Below are positions 16,838 through 25,572 of a DNA stretch of 64,000 nucleotides, in pieces. The translations under genes and the position numbers were made by a program. The stretch spans positions 248,001 to 312,000 of the forward strand of contig CAVZIE010000033.1 of assembly GCA_963775185.1 (NCBI GenBank). The letters run 5' to 3'. Positions within the stretch are counted from its first letter, which is position 1, and every line of letters starts with the position of its first letter. The stretch comes from JAPSGB01 sp963775185. Its GTDB lineage: Bacteria; Myxococcota_A; Polyangia; Polyangiales; Polyangiaceae. The notes beneath the pieces are model-generated. The model worked only from the letters and a program-made list of their open reading frames with translations. It did not search any database and was not told the DNA's origin.

Positions 16838-17806
16838 TCACTCGCCGATCGACGGCGCCGGCTCGACGACGACGCGGTCCTCCTCGCCCGAGCCGGTCGC
16901 CGCGATCATCGACAGCCGCACGCCGTCGCATTGCCGGGACACGACGACCGGGGCCACCGCCTCGTGCGCGCAGCGCGCCGCGGGCATCGCCGGCTCGGCA
17001 GCGGCGCGCACGAGATCCGCGGCGCGCCCCATGGCCTCCGCCCGGGCGCCGGGATCCGTCTCCGAGGCCGGACGGAGCTCGAGGGCCTCGCCGATCCGGC
17101 TGAACAACTCCGGCCCGGTGAGCATCGCCGCCGAGACGTTGCCGTTCTTCAGCAGCACCGCGACGTCGAAGATCGCCTCTCGCGACGAGAGCCGACCCGG
17201 CTCGGGGATCTCGTAGACCAAGCTCACGGTCTTGGCGCAGCGCTCGCGCACGCAGCGGGCGAACGGCTTCACCTCGCGGAAGTCGTGGAGGAAGGCGCCG
17301 CTCAGCTCCGACGTCCGCTCCCCGAAGCTCCGGATCGCCGCCAGCTGTCCCACCCATTGCGTGACTTGCAGCACCAGCTCCTTCCGCATCTTCTCGGCGT
17401 CGGCCAGGTTCTGCTCCACGGCCAGCGCGTCGCCAACGACCTCGTGCTCGTGCTGGCGGCGAATCCGCTGCGTCGCCTCGATCTCCGCGATGCGCGTCCT
17501 GACCTCCGCCGCGTGCGGGCCGCGCGGCAGCGTGTCGAGATACAAACGCAGCCGACCCAGGTTGTCGCCCGCATGCTCGTAGTAGTCGTTCTCCGCGCCG
17601 ACGAACCACGCGCGTACCTCGTCGCGGAAGCGGCCGGACGGCTCCGTCTCGATGTAGCGGAACGCCGCGCGCAGCCGCTGCTCGCGCGTCGTGGCGGTAC
17701 GGATGCTGCGGTAGCGCGTGTAGTCCCCGACGTCCGTCGTCATGCGCGCGGTCGCCGAACAACCGATCGCCACGAGCGCGATGCCGAGCGCGGCCGCGCG
17801 CCTCAT
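16838..17806 (-). CDS. Putative lipoprotein with coiled-coil region
   Basis: 322 residues from the ATG at 17806, which overlaps the upstream stop as ATGA. The start is a lipoprotein signal (MRRAAALGIALVAIGC). Residues about 90-160 are rich in Arg, Glu and Leu with heptad character and are probably a coiled coil. Two cysteines lie in FARCVRERCAKTV. No family is recognised. It is the third gene of a set of three exported proteins joined by 4-bp overlaps (18851 to 16838), so the three probably act together at the cell envelope. The extra upstream frame (to 18022) is the shadow of the neighbouring gene. Confidence 0.7.
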   Translation of the reverse strand: MRRAAALGIALVAIGCSATARMTTDVGDYTRYRSIRTATTREQRLRAAFRYIETEPSGRFRDEVRAWFVGAENDYYEHAGDNLGRLRLYLDTLPRGPHAAEVRTRIAEIEATQRIRRQHEHEVVGDALAVEQNLADAEKMRKELVLQVTQWVGQLAAIRSFGERTSELSGAFLHDFREVKPFARCVRERCAKTVSLVYEIPEPGRLSSREAIFDVAVLLKNGNVSAAMLTGPELFSRIGEALELRPASETDPGARAEAMGRAADLVRAAAEPAMPAARCAHEAVAPVVVSRQCDGVRLSMIAATGSGEEDRVVVEPAPSIGE

Positions 17807-18201
17807 CGCGCCTGCTCCGGTGGACAGAAATTGCACTCGGACGGTGTCGTCGGCGCCGTGTCGTCGACGTAGGCGGCATAGTCGCCGCAGGACGCGACAC
17901 GCAGCGCGCGCAGACACACCTCGCCGTCGTGCACGAGCGGGTAGCAGTACTTGGGGAACGCGAGCGGGACGCCCACCGACTTGTCGCACGCCTGGTTGCA
18001 CGCCTGGGTGACCAGCCCGCACTCGTTGCAGCGGTCGCAGTCGATCTGCTTCTTGGTCGCGAAGAACGTGCCGGGATCGAGGTCCTGCGCCTGCTGACCA
18101 CAGCCGCCGACGTCGCCCGGGACCGGCGCCATGCAGAACAGCGTCGCGGCCAGCGCGAGCGCGATGCGCGCGCCGGTACCGATCGGGCGGATCGCTCTCA
18201 T
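17803..18201 (-). CDS. Small cysteine-rich exported protein
   Basis: 132 residues. Start ATG at 18201 overlaps the previous stop (ATGA), and its own stop overlaps the next start (ATGA). There is an N-terminal signal-like helix (ARIALALAATLFCMAPVPG), with either LFC or VGGC as possible lipobox. The mature part has about ten cysteines in pairs (DCDRCNECG, QACNQACD, CNFC), which suggests a disulphide-stabilised fold or metal site. No known family is recognised. It is the middle gene of the three-gene exported-protein operon. Confidence 0.65.
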   Translation of the reverse strand: MRAIRPIGTGARIALALAATLFCMAPVPGDVGGCGQQAQDLDPGTFFATKKQIDCDRCNECGLVTQACNQACDKSVGVPLAFPKYCYPLVHDGEVCLRALRVASCGDYAAYVDDTAPTTPSECNFCPPEQAR

Positions 18202-18851
18202 GGCAGCACCTCGTAGTCGACGAGCACGCCGAGCTGGAGCGATACCACCGGGATGGTCGTCACCGAACGAGCCTCGGTCGCAGCGCCGTAGAACAGGCTG
18301 CCGACGAGCTCCGCCGTGACGCCCAACCCCGCCGTCACCAGGAACCCGCCTCCGACGCCCAGCTCCGCGCCAGGCCCGAAGTCCGGCTCGAGCACCAACG
18401 GAATGCCGGCCCGGGCGTAGCCGAGCCAGCGCGGTGAGAAGCGGTACAGCGCCAGATAGGCCGGCGTCACCACTTCCTGCGGCACGCCCGACAGCGCGAT
18501 CGACGCGTGCAGCGCCGCGCCCTGCTGGAACCCGTCCGGCTCGCCGAACGCCACCGCCGCCGACACGTCGGCGTAGGGCGCGGTCAGCGACAGCGACTCC
18601 GCGTTCGATCCGAGCACGGTCGCCAGCCGATACGGATTGTTGAAGCGGAGGCCGCGCCCGTACGCGAGCGCGCCCAGGAAGTGCGCGTAGGCGCCGCGAT
18701 CGACGAGAGGCTGCTCGTGGACCTCGAGATCGGCGGGAGAGTCTGCCGGTCCGGCGCGGGCCACGGGCGGTCCGCGACGCTCTTGCCCCGCCGCCGGCCG
18801 CGCCGGCACAAACACCAGCACCCAACCAAGAAGCAACGTCCCGATGCGCAC
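18198..18851 (-). CDS. Exported protein, probable outer-membrane beta-barrel
   Basis: About 217 residues from the GTG at 18851. The start is chosen because RIGTLLLGWVLVFVPARPAAGQ then forms a clean signal peptide; the open frame reaches 18980, which would overlap pepP and bury the signal. The mature part alternates hydrophobic and small residues with many Gly and aromatic positions, and ends in VSLQLGVLVDYEVLP, as in small outer-membrane barrels. The stop overlaps the start of the cysteine-rich gene by 4 bp. No specific family is recognised. First gene of the three-gene exported-protein operon, about 115 bp after pepP. Confidence 0.6.
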   Translation of the reverse strand: MRIGTLLLGWVLVFVPARPAAGQERRGPPVARAGPADSPADLEVHEQPLVDRGAYAHFLGALAYGRGLRFNNPYRLATVLGSNAESLSLTAPYADVSAAVAFGEPDGFQQGAALHASIALSGVPQEVVTPAYLALYRFSPRWLGYARAGIPLVLEPDFGPGAELGVGGGFLVTAGLGVTAELVGSLFYGAATEARSVTTIPVVSLQLGVLVDYEVLP

Positions 18852-18967
18852 CCCCGCGCGGCGGGCGGCGTCGGAGAAGTCGCACGCGCTCTCCCCTGCC
18901 CTGCGCGCGGGTGCGCTCTGCCCAACCATCCCCGGGTTCTCGCGCGACGAGCGAGTCGTGCGTGCGA

Positions 18968-20263
18968 TCAGCTCCGGCACGCGCGCTCGACGTCGTCGAC
19001 GAGCTTGGGGATCGCTTCACTGAGCACGCTGTGCCCCTCGGGGGCGACCAGCACGTCGTCCTCGATGCGGACGCCGATGCCGCGGTACCGCTCGGGGACG
19101 TCGGCGGTCTGGCTGATGTAGATGCCGGGCTCCACGGTGATCACCATGCCGGGCTCGAGCGGACGCGGCTTGCCGTCGAGGAAGTACGTGCCGACATCGT
19201 GCACGTCCATGCCCAGGTAATGGCTGGTCTTGTGCATGAAGTACGGCTTGTACAGCTGCTCCTCGATCACCTTGTCGACGGGGCCGGCGAGCACACCGAG
19301 ACGCACGAGCCCGGCGGCGATCGCGTGGACGCTCTTCGTGTGGATCTCGTCGAGCGTGGCGCCGGGACGTGTCGCGGCGATGCTCGCGAGCTGCGCCTCC
19401 AGCACCGTCTCGTAGATCTCGCGCTGCTCCTTGGTGAACGTGCCGCCGACCGGGAACGTGCGGGTGATGTCCGACGCGTAGTAGTCGAGCTCGCACCCGG
19501 CATCGATCAGCAGCAAATCGCCTTCCTGCATGCGCCGGTTGTTGCGCCGGTAGTGGAGGACCGTCGCGTTCGGGCCGGATCCGACGATCGGCGAGTACGC
19601 ATGGCGCTCCGCACCACGCTGAGCGAACGCTTCGCGCAGGACCGCTTCGACCTCGTACTCGAACATGTCGGGCTTCGCCGCCGCCATCGCCTGCGTGTGG
19701 CCCTCGGCCGTAATGGCGAGGGCGCTTCGCATCGTGTCGAGCTCGTCGCGTGACTTGTGGAGGCGCATCTCGTGCAGCACGCCCGCCGGCTCGACGATCC
19801 GCGTCGGCCACGACACGCCGAGCTTGGCCCGGGCACGAACCCGATCGAGCGCAGCGAGCACCTTCTCGTCGAAGCGACGATCGAGACCGATCCGGTAGTG
19901 GAGCGCAGGCACGTTCTCGATCAAGACCGGCAGCTTCTCGGCCAGCTCCGCGATGGGGTGCGCGATGTCCGCGCCGAAGCTGCCGACCGCACCCTCGACG
20001 CCGGCGCGCGCGCCGTCCCAGACCTCGCGCTCGGGGTCGCGCGGGCGCACGAACAAGGTGAAATGCGGCTCGCGCACGCTGTTCAGGACCAGCACGCTCT
20101 CCGGCTCGTCGAAGCCGGTGAGGTAGAACACATCCGAGTCCTGCCGGTAGTCGTGCTCGACGTCGTTGTTCCGGATCGCGACCGGCGCCGCCGGAAGCAC
20201 CATCACACCGGGATGGATCGCCTCGAGCACCCGCTTGCGGCGTGCCTGATAATCGGTTGCCAT
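18968..20263 (-). CDS. pepP: Xaa-Pro aminopeptidase (aminopeptidase P)
   Basis: 431 residues from the ATG at 20263. The N-terminal domain (about 1-170) has the aminopeptidase P fold with VFYLTGFDEPESVLVL; the C-terminal pita-bread domain has the five metal ligands in order: LIDAG (Asp), SDITRTFP (Asp), HYLGMDVHD (His), VEPGIYI (Glu) and RIEDDVLV (Glu). The enzyme removes N-terminal residues that precede proline, using two Mn2+ ions, in the cytoplasm. The frame is open far upstream to 21550, but that is antisense shadow of the plus-strand genes there. Length fits the family. Confidence 0.95.
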   Translation of the reverse strand: MATDYQARRKRVLEAIHPGVMVLPAAPVAIRNNDVEHDYRQDSDVFYLTGFDEPESVLVLNSVREPHFTLFVRPRDPEREVWDGARAGVEGAVGSFGADIAHPIAELAEKLPVLIENVPALHYRIGLDRRFDEKVLAALDRVRARAKLGVSWPTRIVEPAGVLHEMRLHKSRDELDTMRSALAITAEGHTQAMAAAKPDMFEYEVEAVLREAFAQRGAERHAYSPIVGSGPNATVLHYRRNNRRMQEGDLLLIDAGCELDYYASDITRTFPVGGTFTKEQREIYETVLEAQLASIAATRPGATLDEIHTKSVHAIAAGLVRLGVLAGPVDKVIEEQLYKPYFMHKTSHYLGMDVHDVGTYFLDGKPRPLEPGMVITVEPGIYISQTADVPERYRGIGVRIEDDVLVAPEGHSVLSEAIPKLVDDVERACRS

Positions 20264-20322
20264 GCGGATCCCATGATACCGCGACGTGGCGCCATCCACC
20301 AAAGGGCCATCGCAGCGGCCCA

Positions 20323-20922
20323 TCACGAGTGCAGGCGCCAGACCTCGAGGGCGGTTTTTCCGCGCCCCCGCGTCACGCGCGCCTCGACGCGGTAGTCGTC
20401 GTCTTCCGGGCTGCAGAATGCGCCGCCGGGCTCGAGCACGATCCAGCGTCGATCGGCGGCGCTGGACGCGACGAGCCGGCCGGCGTGATCGACGACCGAC
20501 ACCTCGAGCGCCTGCACGCCTGCGTCGCCGACGACGAACACACGGTAGCACTCGCCCTGCTTGACGCCGAAGCTCGCCCCGGCGACGCGGCGCATGCCGT
20601 TGGACGGCCCGCACATCAAGCCGAGGCGCAGTACGTCGAGCGCGGGCGTGCCCCGTGGCTCGAAGCCCGTGTAGCAGCGCACCCAGTTGCCGTCGCGGAA
20701 GACGTCGCTGGTGGCGTCCCCGACCACGCGGGCGGCGCGCGGTGCGGCTGGCGCCGGGGCGACCGCGGAGGGTGGCACCGTCGCCGTCGGCCGTGCGGAC
20801 GCGGTCGGCGGCGGCGCCGGCGCATCGTCCGGCGCCGGGCGCTTGCAGGCGACGGCCGTCATGCCGATCACGCACGCCGTAGCGGCCCGGAACCTCACCC
20901 GCGAAGCCACGGAAGGTCCCAT
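20323..20922 (-). CDS. Proline-rich putative lipoprotein
   Basis: 199 residues from the ATG at 20922. A signal peptide ends in the lipobox TAVAC. A Pro/Ala-rich linker (about 30-65) is followed by a compact domain of about 130 residues with three to four cysteines (WVRCYTGF, GLMCGPS, GECYRVF, FCSPED), perhaps disulphide-bonded. There is no match to a family I know. It lies 59 bp upstream of pepP on the same strand, and divergently from the plus-strand gene at 20993 with a 70-bp shared upstream region. Confidence 0.65.
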   Translation of the reverse strand: MGPSVASRVRFRAATACVIGMTAVACKRPAPDDAPAPPPTASARPTATVPPSAVAPAPAAPRAARVVGDATSDVFRDGNWVRCYTGFEPRGTPALDVLRLGLMCGPSNGMRRVAGASFGVKQGECYRVFVVGDAGVQALEVSVVDHAGRLVASSAADRRWIVLEPGGAFCSPEDDDYRVEARVTRGRGKTALEVWRLHS

Positions 20923-20992
20923 GCCGCGAACTGCGCCAGCTTGTAAAGAGCGGGGGTTTGACTGACGCGGTGCGCCAGGGTACGTCCGGGGC

Positions 20993-21451
20993 GTGACGAG
21001 CGACTCGGTACCGCCAAGCGAGCGCGAGGACCGCGACGCGCGGCGACGTCTGGAACGCATCCTGCCCGAGCTGATCAAGCGCGTGCTCGAGGTGGGCTAC
21101 GACAAGATCACGGAGGGACCGGAGAACGTCCGGCACTTCGTCAGCGAGATGAAGCTGCCGAAGGACGTCCTCGCGCTGATCCTCACACAGATCGACGAGA
21201 CCAAGTCGGGGCTGTATCGCGTCGTGGCCAAGGAGATCCGGGATTTCCTCGACCACACGAACCTCGCCGACGAGGTCTCCAAGGCGCTCACCACCTTGTC
21301 GTTCGAGATCAAGACCGAGGTCCGCTTCATTCCGAACGACGCGCGCGGCGGCGTGCCGCGTCCAGACGTGCGCGCGAAGGTCCGCGTCAAGAAGGATCGG
21401 GACTCCCGCCCGGATCCCGAGGAGCCCCCGCAGCAGGAGGACGAGAAGTGA
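20993..21451 (+). CDS. Conserved hypothetical protein, probably cytoplasmic
   Basis: 152 residues from a GTG. It is charged and soluble with no signal peptide: an Arg/Glu-rich helical start, a predicted helical core (RILPELIKRVLEVGYDKI, then VRHFVSEMKLPKDVLALIL), and a polar, acidic tail. The core resembles small phasin-like or magnetosome-associated helical proteins in composition only; no function is assigned. It shares a GTGA overlap with the zinc-ribbon gene, and AGGAGG lies just before that overlap inside its 3' end, so the two are co-translated. Confidence 0.7.
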   Translation: MTSDSVPPSEREDRDARRRLERILPELIKRVLEVGYDKITEGPENVRHFVSEMKLPKDVLALILTQIDETKSGLYRVVAKEIRDFLDHTNLADEVSKALTTLSFEIKTEVRFIPNDARGGVPRPDVRAKVRVKKDRDSRPDPEEPPQQEDEK

Positions 21452-21903
21452 AAGCGATCGGTGCCGGTAGCGAGATCGACGCGTGGTGCACGAAGTGCCG
21501 TCTCGACCTCGGCCATCGCATCGTGGCCATGGTGGGGCCGCGTCCAGCACGCGTGCTTTGCATGACCTGCGGCAGCGAACACCGCTATCTCGCTCCCAAG
21601 TCGGGCAACGGCGCCGCCGCTGACAAGCCGAAGAAGGCGGCTGCGCGCTCGCGCGCCGCGCCCAAGCCGACCCAGCGCGCGCTCGCCGAACAGGAGCGCG
21701 TCCGCACCTGGGAGTCGCACATCGCCGGCAAACCGGCGGACGCCTTCGTGCGCTACTCGATGGACCGGACGTTCAGTCCCGGACAGCTATTGCTGCACAA
21801 GAAGTTCGGCGAGGGCTACATCGTCGACGTGCTCGAGGACGGCAAGGTCGACGTGATGTTCCGGGACGGCTCGCGCACCCTCGCCCACGGGCAAGGGAGC
21901 TGA
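21448..21903 (+). CDS. Zinc-ribbon protein with C-terminal Tudor/KOW-like domain
   Basis: 151 residues from the GTG at 21448 (GTGA overlap, AGGAGG about 6 nt upstream). N-terminus: a CxxC pair at WCTKC and a second at LCMTCGS, about 20 residues apart, which can hold one zinc. A Lys/Ala/Pro-rich linker follows. C-terminus (about 108-148): FSPGQLLLHKKFGEG...VDVMFRDGSRTLAH, which resembles the small beta-barrel at the end of UvrD/PcrA helicases and CarD-like proteins that binds RNA polymerase. A nucleic-acid or transcription-linked role is plausible but not shown. The next gene starts across the stop codon. Confidence 0.75.
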   Translation: MKAIGAGSEIDAWCTKCRLDLGHRIVAMVGPRPARVLCMTCGSEHRYLAPKSGNGAAADKPKKAAARSRAAPKPTQRALAEQERVRTWESHIAGKPADAFVRYSMDRTFSPGQLLLHKKFGEGYIVDVLEDGKVDVMFRDGSRTLAHGQGS

Positions 21904-24680
21904 AGCCGCTCGCCGTCGTTCCGGCGCTGCTCGCGCTCGCGCTGGCGGGCGCGCCCGCCGCTGCGCGCGAGGCGCGCATCGCGCCGGCGGCCGACGGAAG
22001 CCTGGCGGCGTGGCTGCTCGCCGGCCCGATCACCGGCGACGCGGTCGCGAAGCTCGACCCGGCCACGCTCGCCCCGCGCGACGGCGCTCGCGTCGTGGAT
22101 CAGGCGTGGGCGCCGCACTGGCGCGTCGTGGACGACGCCGAGGGCGCGCTCGATCTCGCGAAGACGCTGGGCACGGGGTCGAATGCGGGCCCGTGGTCGC
22201 TGCTTGGCTCGGTGCTGCGTGCGACCCGCGATGTTCGCGGTTGGCTCCTGTTGTCGGCGGACGGCGGCGCGACCGTGTACCTGGACGGCAAGTCGATCTG
22301 GAGCCGGGACATCGAGCGCCTGCGAGGACGCTCGTTGGACGCGATCCCGTTCGCGATCGCGGCCGGCGATCACAAGCTCGTGATCGCGCTGCACCACCGG
22401 GGCGGGTACTGGGCCGTCCGTGCGCGCGTCGTCGATCGGCGCGACCTGCTGGCGCCGGCGGGTGTGTCGATGTCGCTGCCCGGCACCGACGACGCCGACC
22501 GCGACCGCCTGGCGCGCGAGCTCCTCCACGTACAGCTGCGAACCGGGCTCACCGCCGACGGCTACGCGCCGCGACTCGCCCTCTCCTATCCCGGCGGCGC
22601 GCCGCTCGATCTGCCGCTCGACGTCGGCGTCGAGCTGACGTTGCCCGGGCGCCGTGCGATCGCGCTCCGGCTCGGCGCGGTGCCGGTCGGCGCGCGGGGC
22701 GCGCACCGGCTCGAAGCCGAGCTGCCGCCGCTACCGCTCGACAAGCCCGACGAATCGACGCGACCTGGCCGCGCCGCGCTGCACATCGCCGTGGGCGACG
22801 CGAAGACGACGCGCACGCTGGTGTTCGACGCGCGCGCGCCGGCGGCGATCCAGCACGCCGAGCGGCTGCGGCGCGCGCTGCCCGACGGGCACTGGCTCGA
22901 CCCCGATGCGATCCGCGCCACCATCGCCCAGCGCGTGGCGCGGCTCGAGCGCCTCGGCGCGACGCGCCATCCGACGGAGCGCGCGCTCGCTCGCGGCGTC
23001 GAGCAACTTGAAGCGCTGCTCACACAGCTGGAGCACGGCGAGGATCCGCTGACCTCGCCCGGCGTGCTCGATCTGGCACTACGATCGGACATCGACGGCG
23101 AGCCGCAGCGCGTGCGCCTGCACGTCCCCGCCGGTTTCAAGGCCAGCGACAAGCGACGCTACCCGCTGGTCGTCGCCTTGCACGGCCTGAACGGCGATCC
23201 CACCGGCGTGATGAACGCGTTCCTGGACACCCGCGCCACGGGCCCGAGGAGCGGCGTCGACGGCTTCGTGATCGCGCCAAACGCCCACGGCAACGCGTTC
23301 TACCGGGGCCCCGGCGAACACGCGGTCATGCGCGCCCTCGACTGGGCGCTCCGCACCTACCCCATCGACCCGCTGCGCGTGTCCATCACGGGCGTGTCCA
23401 TGGGCGGCACCGGAGCCGCCGGGCTCGCGTTCCTGTACGCCGACAGGTTCGCCGCGGCGGCGCCGCTCTGCGGCTACCAGAGCTATTTCACGCGCCGCGA
23501 CACGTCGAATCGCCCGCTCCGGCCCTGGGAGAAGGACCGCATGGCGCACTGGTCGCCGACGAGCTGGGCGGACAACGGCCGCAACCTGCCGCTCTACCTC
23601 GCGCAGGGCACCAAGGACTGGCCGCTGACCAACGGCAAGGTCCTGGTGGAGCGCTACAAGCAGCTCGGCTACCGCATCACCGACGAGTGGCCCGACATCG
23701 GTCACCACGTGTGGGACATCGTCTGGAAGGACGCGAAGATGTGGCCGTGGCTCACGCGCTTCCGGCGCGATCCGTCGCCGCGGCACGTGACGCTGGCCAG
23801 CGATCAACTGCGCTACGCGCGCCAGTCGTGGCTCGCGATCACGGCGCTGGCGCGCCCCGGGCACATGGGGCGCGTGGACGCGGTCATCGCCAAGGACGGC
23901 AAGCTCACACTCGCGACCGGGTCCGTGGAAGGTGTGTCGGTGGATCGCGCGCTGGCGGGCCTGGACGCGAGCGCGCCGGTCGACGTCGCGATCGACGGCG
24001 CGACGATCGGTTTCGCCGGCGGCGCCGCTATCGAGCTCCACCGCGACGGCGACACGTGGAAGCCGGGAACCGCACCCCACCCGGCCGGCGGCAAGCGGGC
24101 CGGCGTCGAAGGGCCGATCCGCGACGCCTTCCTGGGTCCCGTCGCGTTCGTGTATGGCACGCTCGATCCGGGCACGATGCGCGCGAACCGGGAGGTCGCC
24201 GAAGCGTTCGCCCACCGTCGCCCGGGCATGGACGTCCACTACACGGTCGTGTCCGATCGCGAGCTCGACCCGTCGCTTGCCGCGACGCATTCGCTGTTCG
24301 TCGTGGGAACCGCGCGCGACAACCTGGTGTTGCGCGCGCTCGACCCCGATCTTCCGGTGCATGCCGACGCCACGACGCTCTCGCTCGGCACGCACCGGTA
24401 CACGGGCGACGGCGTGGGAGCGATCGCCGTGTTCCCGAACCCGCGCCACCCGGATCGCTACGTGATCGCCATCGAGGCGACGGGCGTGCGCGGGATCTGG
24501 CGCGCGCTGTCGTTGCCCGAGCTCTTGCCCGACTTCGTGGTGTACGACGACCGGCTCGCGGGTGCCGCGGCGCAGCAGGTCCTCGGCGCCCACGCGAGCG
24601 TCCTCGCCGCCGGCTTCCTCAACGACGATTGGTCTGTCCCGGCGGACGTTGCCGACCCGGACGCGGCGGCCGCGCCTTGA
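21900..24680 (+). CDS. Large secreted alpha/beta-hydrolase (esterase/peptidase-like)
   Basis: About 926 residues. No ATG, GTG or TTG gives a sensible start: the first (GTG at 22095) falls inside the mature protein. A CTG at 21900, overlapping the previous stop as CTGA, is followed by a perfect signal peptide (KPLAVVPALLALALAGAPAAA). I infer CTG as start. An N-terminal region of about 330 residues is followed by an alpha/beta-hydrolase domain with VVALHGLNG, the nucleophile elbow GVSMGG (Ser about 499), an acid in QGTKDWPL (about 572) and His in DIGHHVWD (about 601). The last 280 residues are another domain. It resembles secreted PHB-depolymerase-like or prolyl-oligopeptidase-like esterases; the substrate is unknown. 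Its 3' end overlaps rluB by 62 bp on the opposite strand. Confidence 0.85.
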   Translation: MKPLAVVPALLALALAGAPAAAREARIAPAADGSLAAWLLAGPITGDAVAKLDPATLAPRDGARVVDQAWAPHWRVVDDAEGALDLAKTLGTGSNAGPWSLLGSVLRATRDVRGWLLLSADGGATVYLDGKSIWSRDIERLRGRSLDAIPFAIAAGDHKLVIALHHRGGYWAVRARVVDRRDLLAPAGVSMSLPGTDDADRDRLARELLHVQLRTGLTADGYAPRLALSYPGGAPLDLPLDVGVELTLPGRRAIALRLGAVPVGARGAHRLEAELPPLPLDKPDESTRPGRAALHIAVGDAKTTRTLVFDARAPAAIQHAERLRRALPDGHWLDPDAIRATIAQRVARLERLGATRHPTERALARGVEQLEALLTQLEHGEDPLTSPGVLDLALRSDIDGEPQRVRLHVPAGFKASDKRRYPLVVALHGLNGDPTGVMNAFLDTRATGPRSGVDGFVIAPNAHGNAFYRGPGEHAVMRALDWALRTYPIDPLRVSITGVSMGGTGAAGLAFLYADRFAAAAPLCGYQSYFTRRDTSNRPLRPWEKDRMAHWSPTSWADNGRNLPLYLAQGTKDWPLTNGKVLVERYKQLGYRITDEWPDIGHHVWDIVWKDAKMWPWLTRFRRDPSPRHVTLASDQLRYARQSWLAITALARPGHMGRVDAVIAKDGKLTLATGSVEGVSVDRALAGLDASAPVDVAIDGATIGFAGGAAIELHRDGDTWKPGTAPHPAGGKRAGVEGPIRDAFLGPVAFVYGTLDPGTMRANREVAEAFAHRRPGMDVHYTVVSDRELDPSLAATHSLFVVGTARDNLVLRALDPDLPVHADATTLSLGTHRYTGDGVGAIAVFPNPRHPDRYVIAIEATGVRGIWRALSLPELLPDFVVYDDRLAGAAAQQVLGAHASVLAAGFLNDDWSVPADVADPDAAAAP

Positions 24681-25479
24681 CGCCGGCGCGCCGCGGCGCC
24701 GCCCCGGTCGCCTGCCGCACCGGACCGGGAACAGCCCCAGGCGCATGCACGCGCTTCGGCACGCCGAACACACGCTTGAGCTCGACCAGCTCCTCCGCCG
24801 AGAGGTGTCGCCACTGGCCGGGACGCAGCCCCTCCGCCGTGATGCCGGCGTAAGCGAGCCGCGCCAGACGCATCACCGTCTTGCCCGTCGCTTCGCCGAG
24901 GCGCCGCACCTGGCGATTGCGGCCTTCCTTGATGGTGATCTCGAGCCAGGTCTTGCCGGCCTCGTGACGGAGCTTGCGCACCGCCGCGGGCTGCGTCGGC
25001 CGACCGTCGATCACGATGCTCTGGCGCCAGCGCTCCACACCCTGCTCGTCGAGCTCGCCGGGCACCTTCACCACGTACACCTTGGGCACGGCGCGCTTCG
25101 GGTGCATCAGCCCGTCGGCGAAATCGCCGTCGTTGGTGAGCAGCAGCACGCCGCTGGTGTGGAAGTCGAGTCGCCCGACCGGCACCGCGCGCACGCCGAG
25201 CCCGCGCACGTAGTCCGCGACCGTCGGGCGTCCCTCCGGGTCGCGCATGGTGCACATCACGTTCTTCGGCTTGTGCAGGACGAGATACACCAGCGGCTCG
25301 GCGACAATCCGCTTGCCGTCGACCTCGATGCGGTCGAGCCGGGCGTCCGCCTTGGTACCCGGCTCGCTGACCACCCGGCCGCCGACCTTCACCCGCCCGG
25401 CCGCGATCAGCTCCTCGGCGTGACGCCGTGAAGCGACGCCGGCGCGGGCGAGGATCTTCTGGAGACGCTCTTGGCTCAT
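24619..25479 (-). CDS. rluB: 23S rRNA pseudouridine synthase, RluB/RsuA type
   Basis: 286 residues. An S4 RNA-binding domain comes first (about 1-60, LQKILARAGVASRRHAEELI, then RVKVGGRVV), then the pseudouridine synthase domain with the catalytic aspartate motif GRLDFHTSGVLLLTNDG (about 101-117) and KVYVVKVPG. Such enzymes isomerise a uridine in ribosomal RNA. The RsuA/RluB/E/F group share these features; RluB fits the length and extended tail best. The C-terminal 40 residues are basic and low-complexity, and the final 62 bp overlap the convergent esterase gene. It diverges from the cupin gene. Confidence 0.93.
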   Translation of the reverse strand: MSQERLQKILARAGVASRRHAEELIAAGRVKVGGRVVSEPGTKADARLDRIEVDGKRIVAEPLVYLVLHKPKNVMCTMRDPEGRPTVADYVRGLGVRAVPVGRLDFHTSGVLLLTNDGDFADGLMHPKRAVPKVYVVKVPGELDEQGVERWRQSIVIDGRPTQPAAVRKLRHEAGKTWLEITIKEGRNRQVRRLGEATGKTVMRLARLAYAGITAEGLRPGQWRHLSAEELVELKRVFGVPKRVHAPGAVPGPVRQATGAAPRRAGVKARPPRPGRQRPPGQTNRR

Positions 25480-25492
25480 GTGCTGGTTTGTC

Positions 25493-25537
25493 GTTCCGGC
25501 GCGGTATCCCCCGGGGCGCCCCGTGCGGGTCCGATCC
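25493..25537. repeat. Partial copy of the GCCGGTCCGGCGCGG palindromic repeat
   Basis: TTCCGGCGCGGTATCCCC at 25494-25511 matches one arm of the dispersed repeat. A weaker, degenerate inverse arm follows (GTGCGGGTCCGATCC). It lies between the divergent starts of rluB and the cupin gene, the only copy here found upstream of genes on both sides. Confidence 0.5.
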
Positions 25538-25572
25538 AGTTCGGCGCGTTCGTTTCTGCTACCTCATCCCAC

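Noticed and set aside
18981..21550. Extension of pepP to 860 codons
   Set aside because: The family protein starts at 20263; the rest overlaps two genes on both strands and has no family-like sequence.
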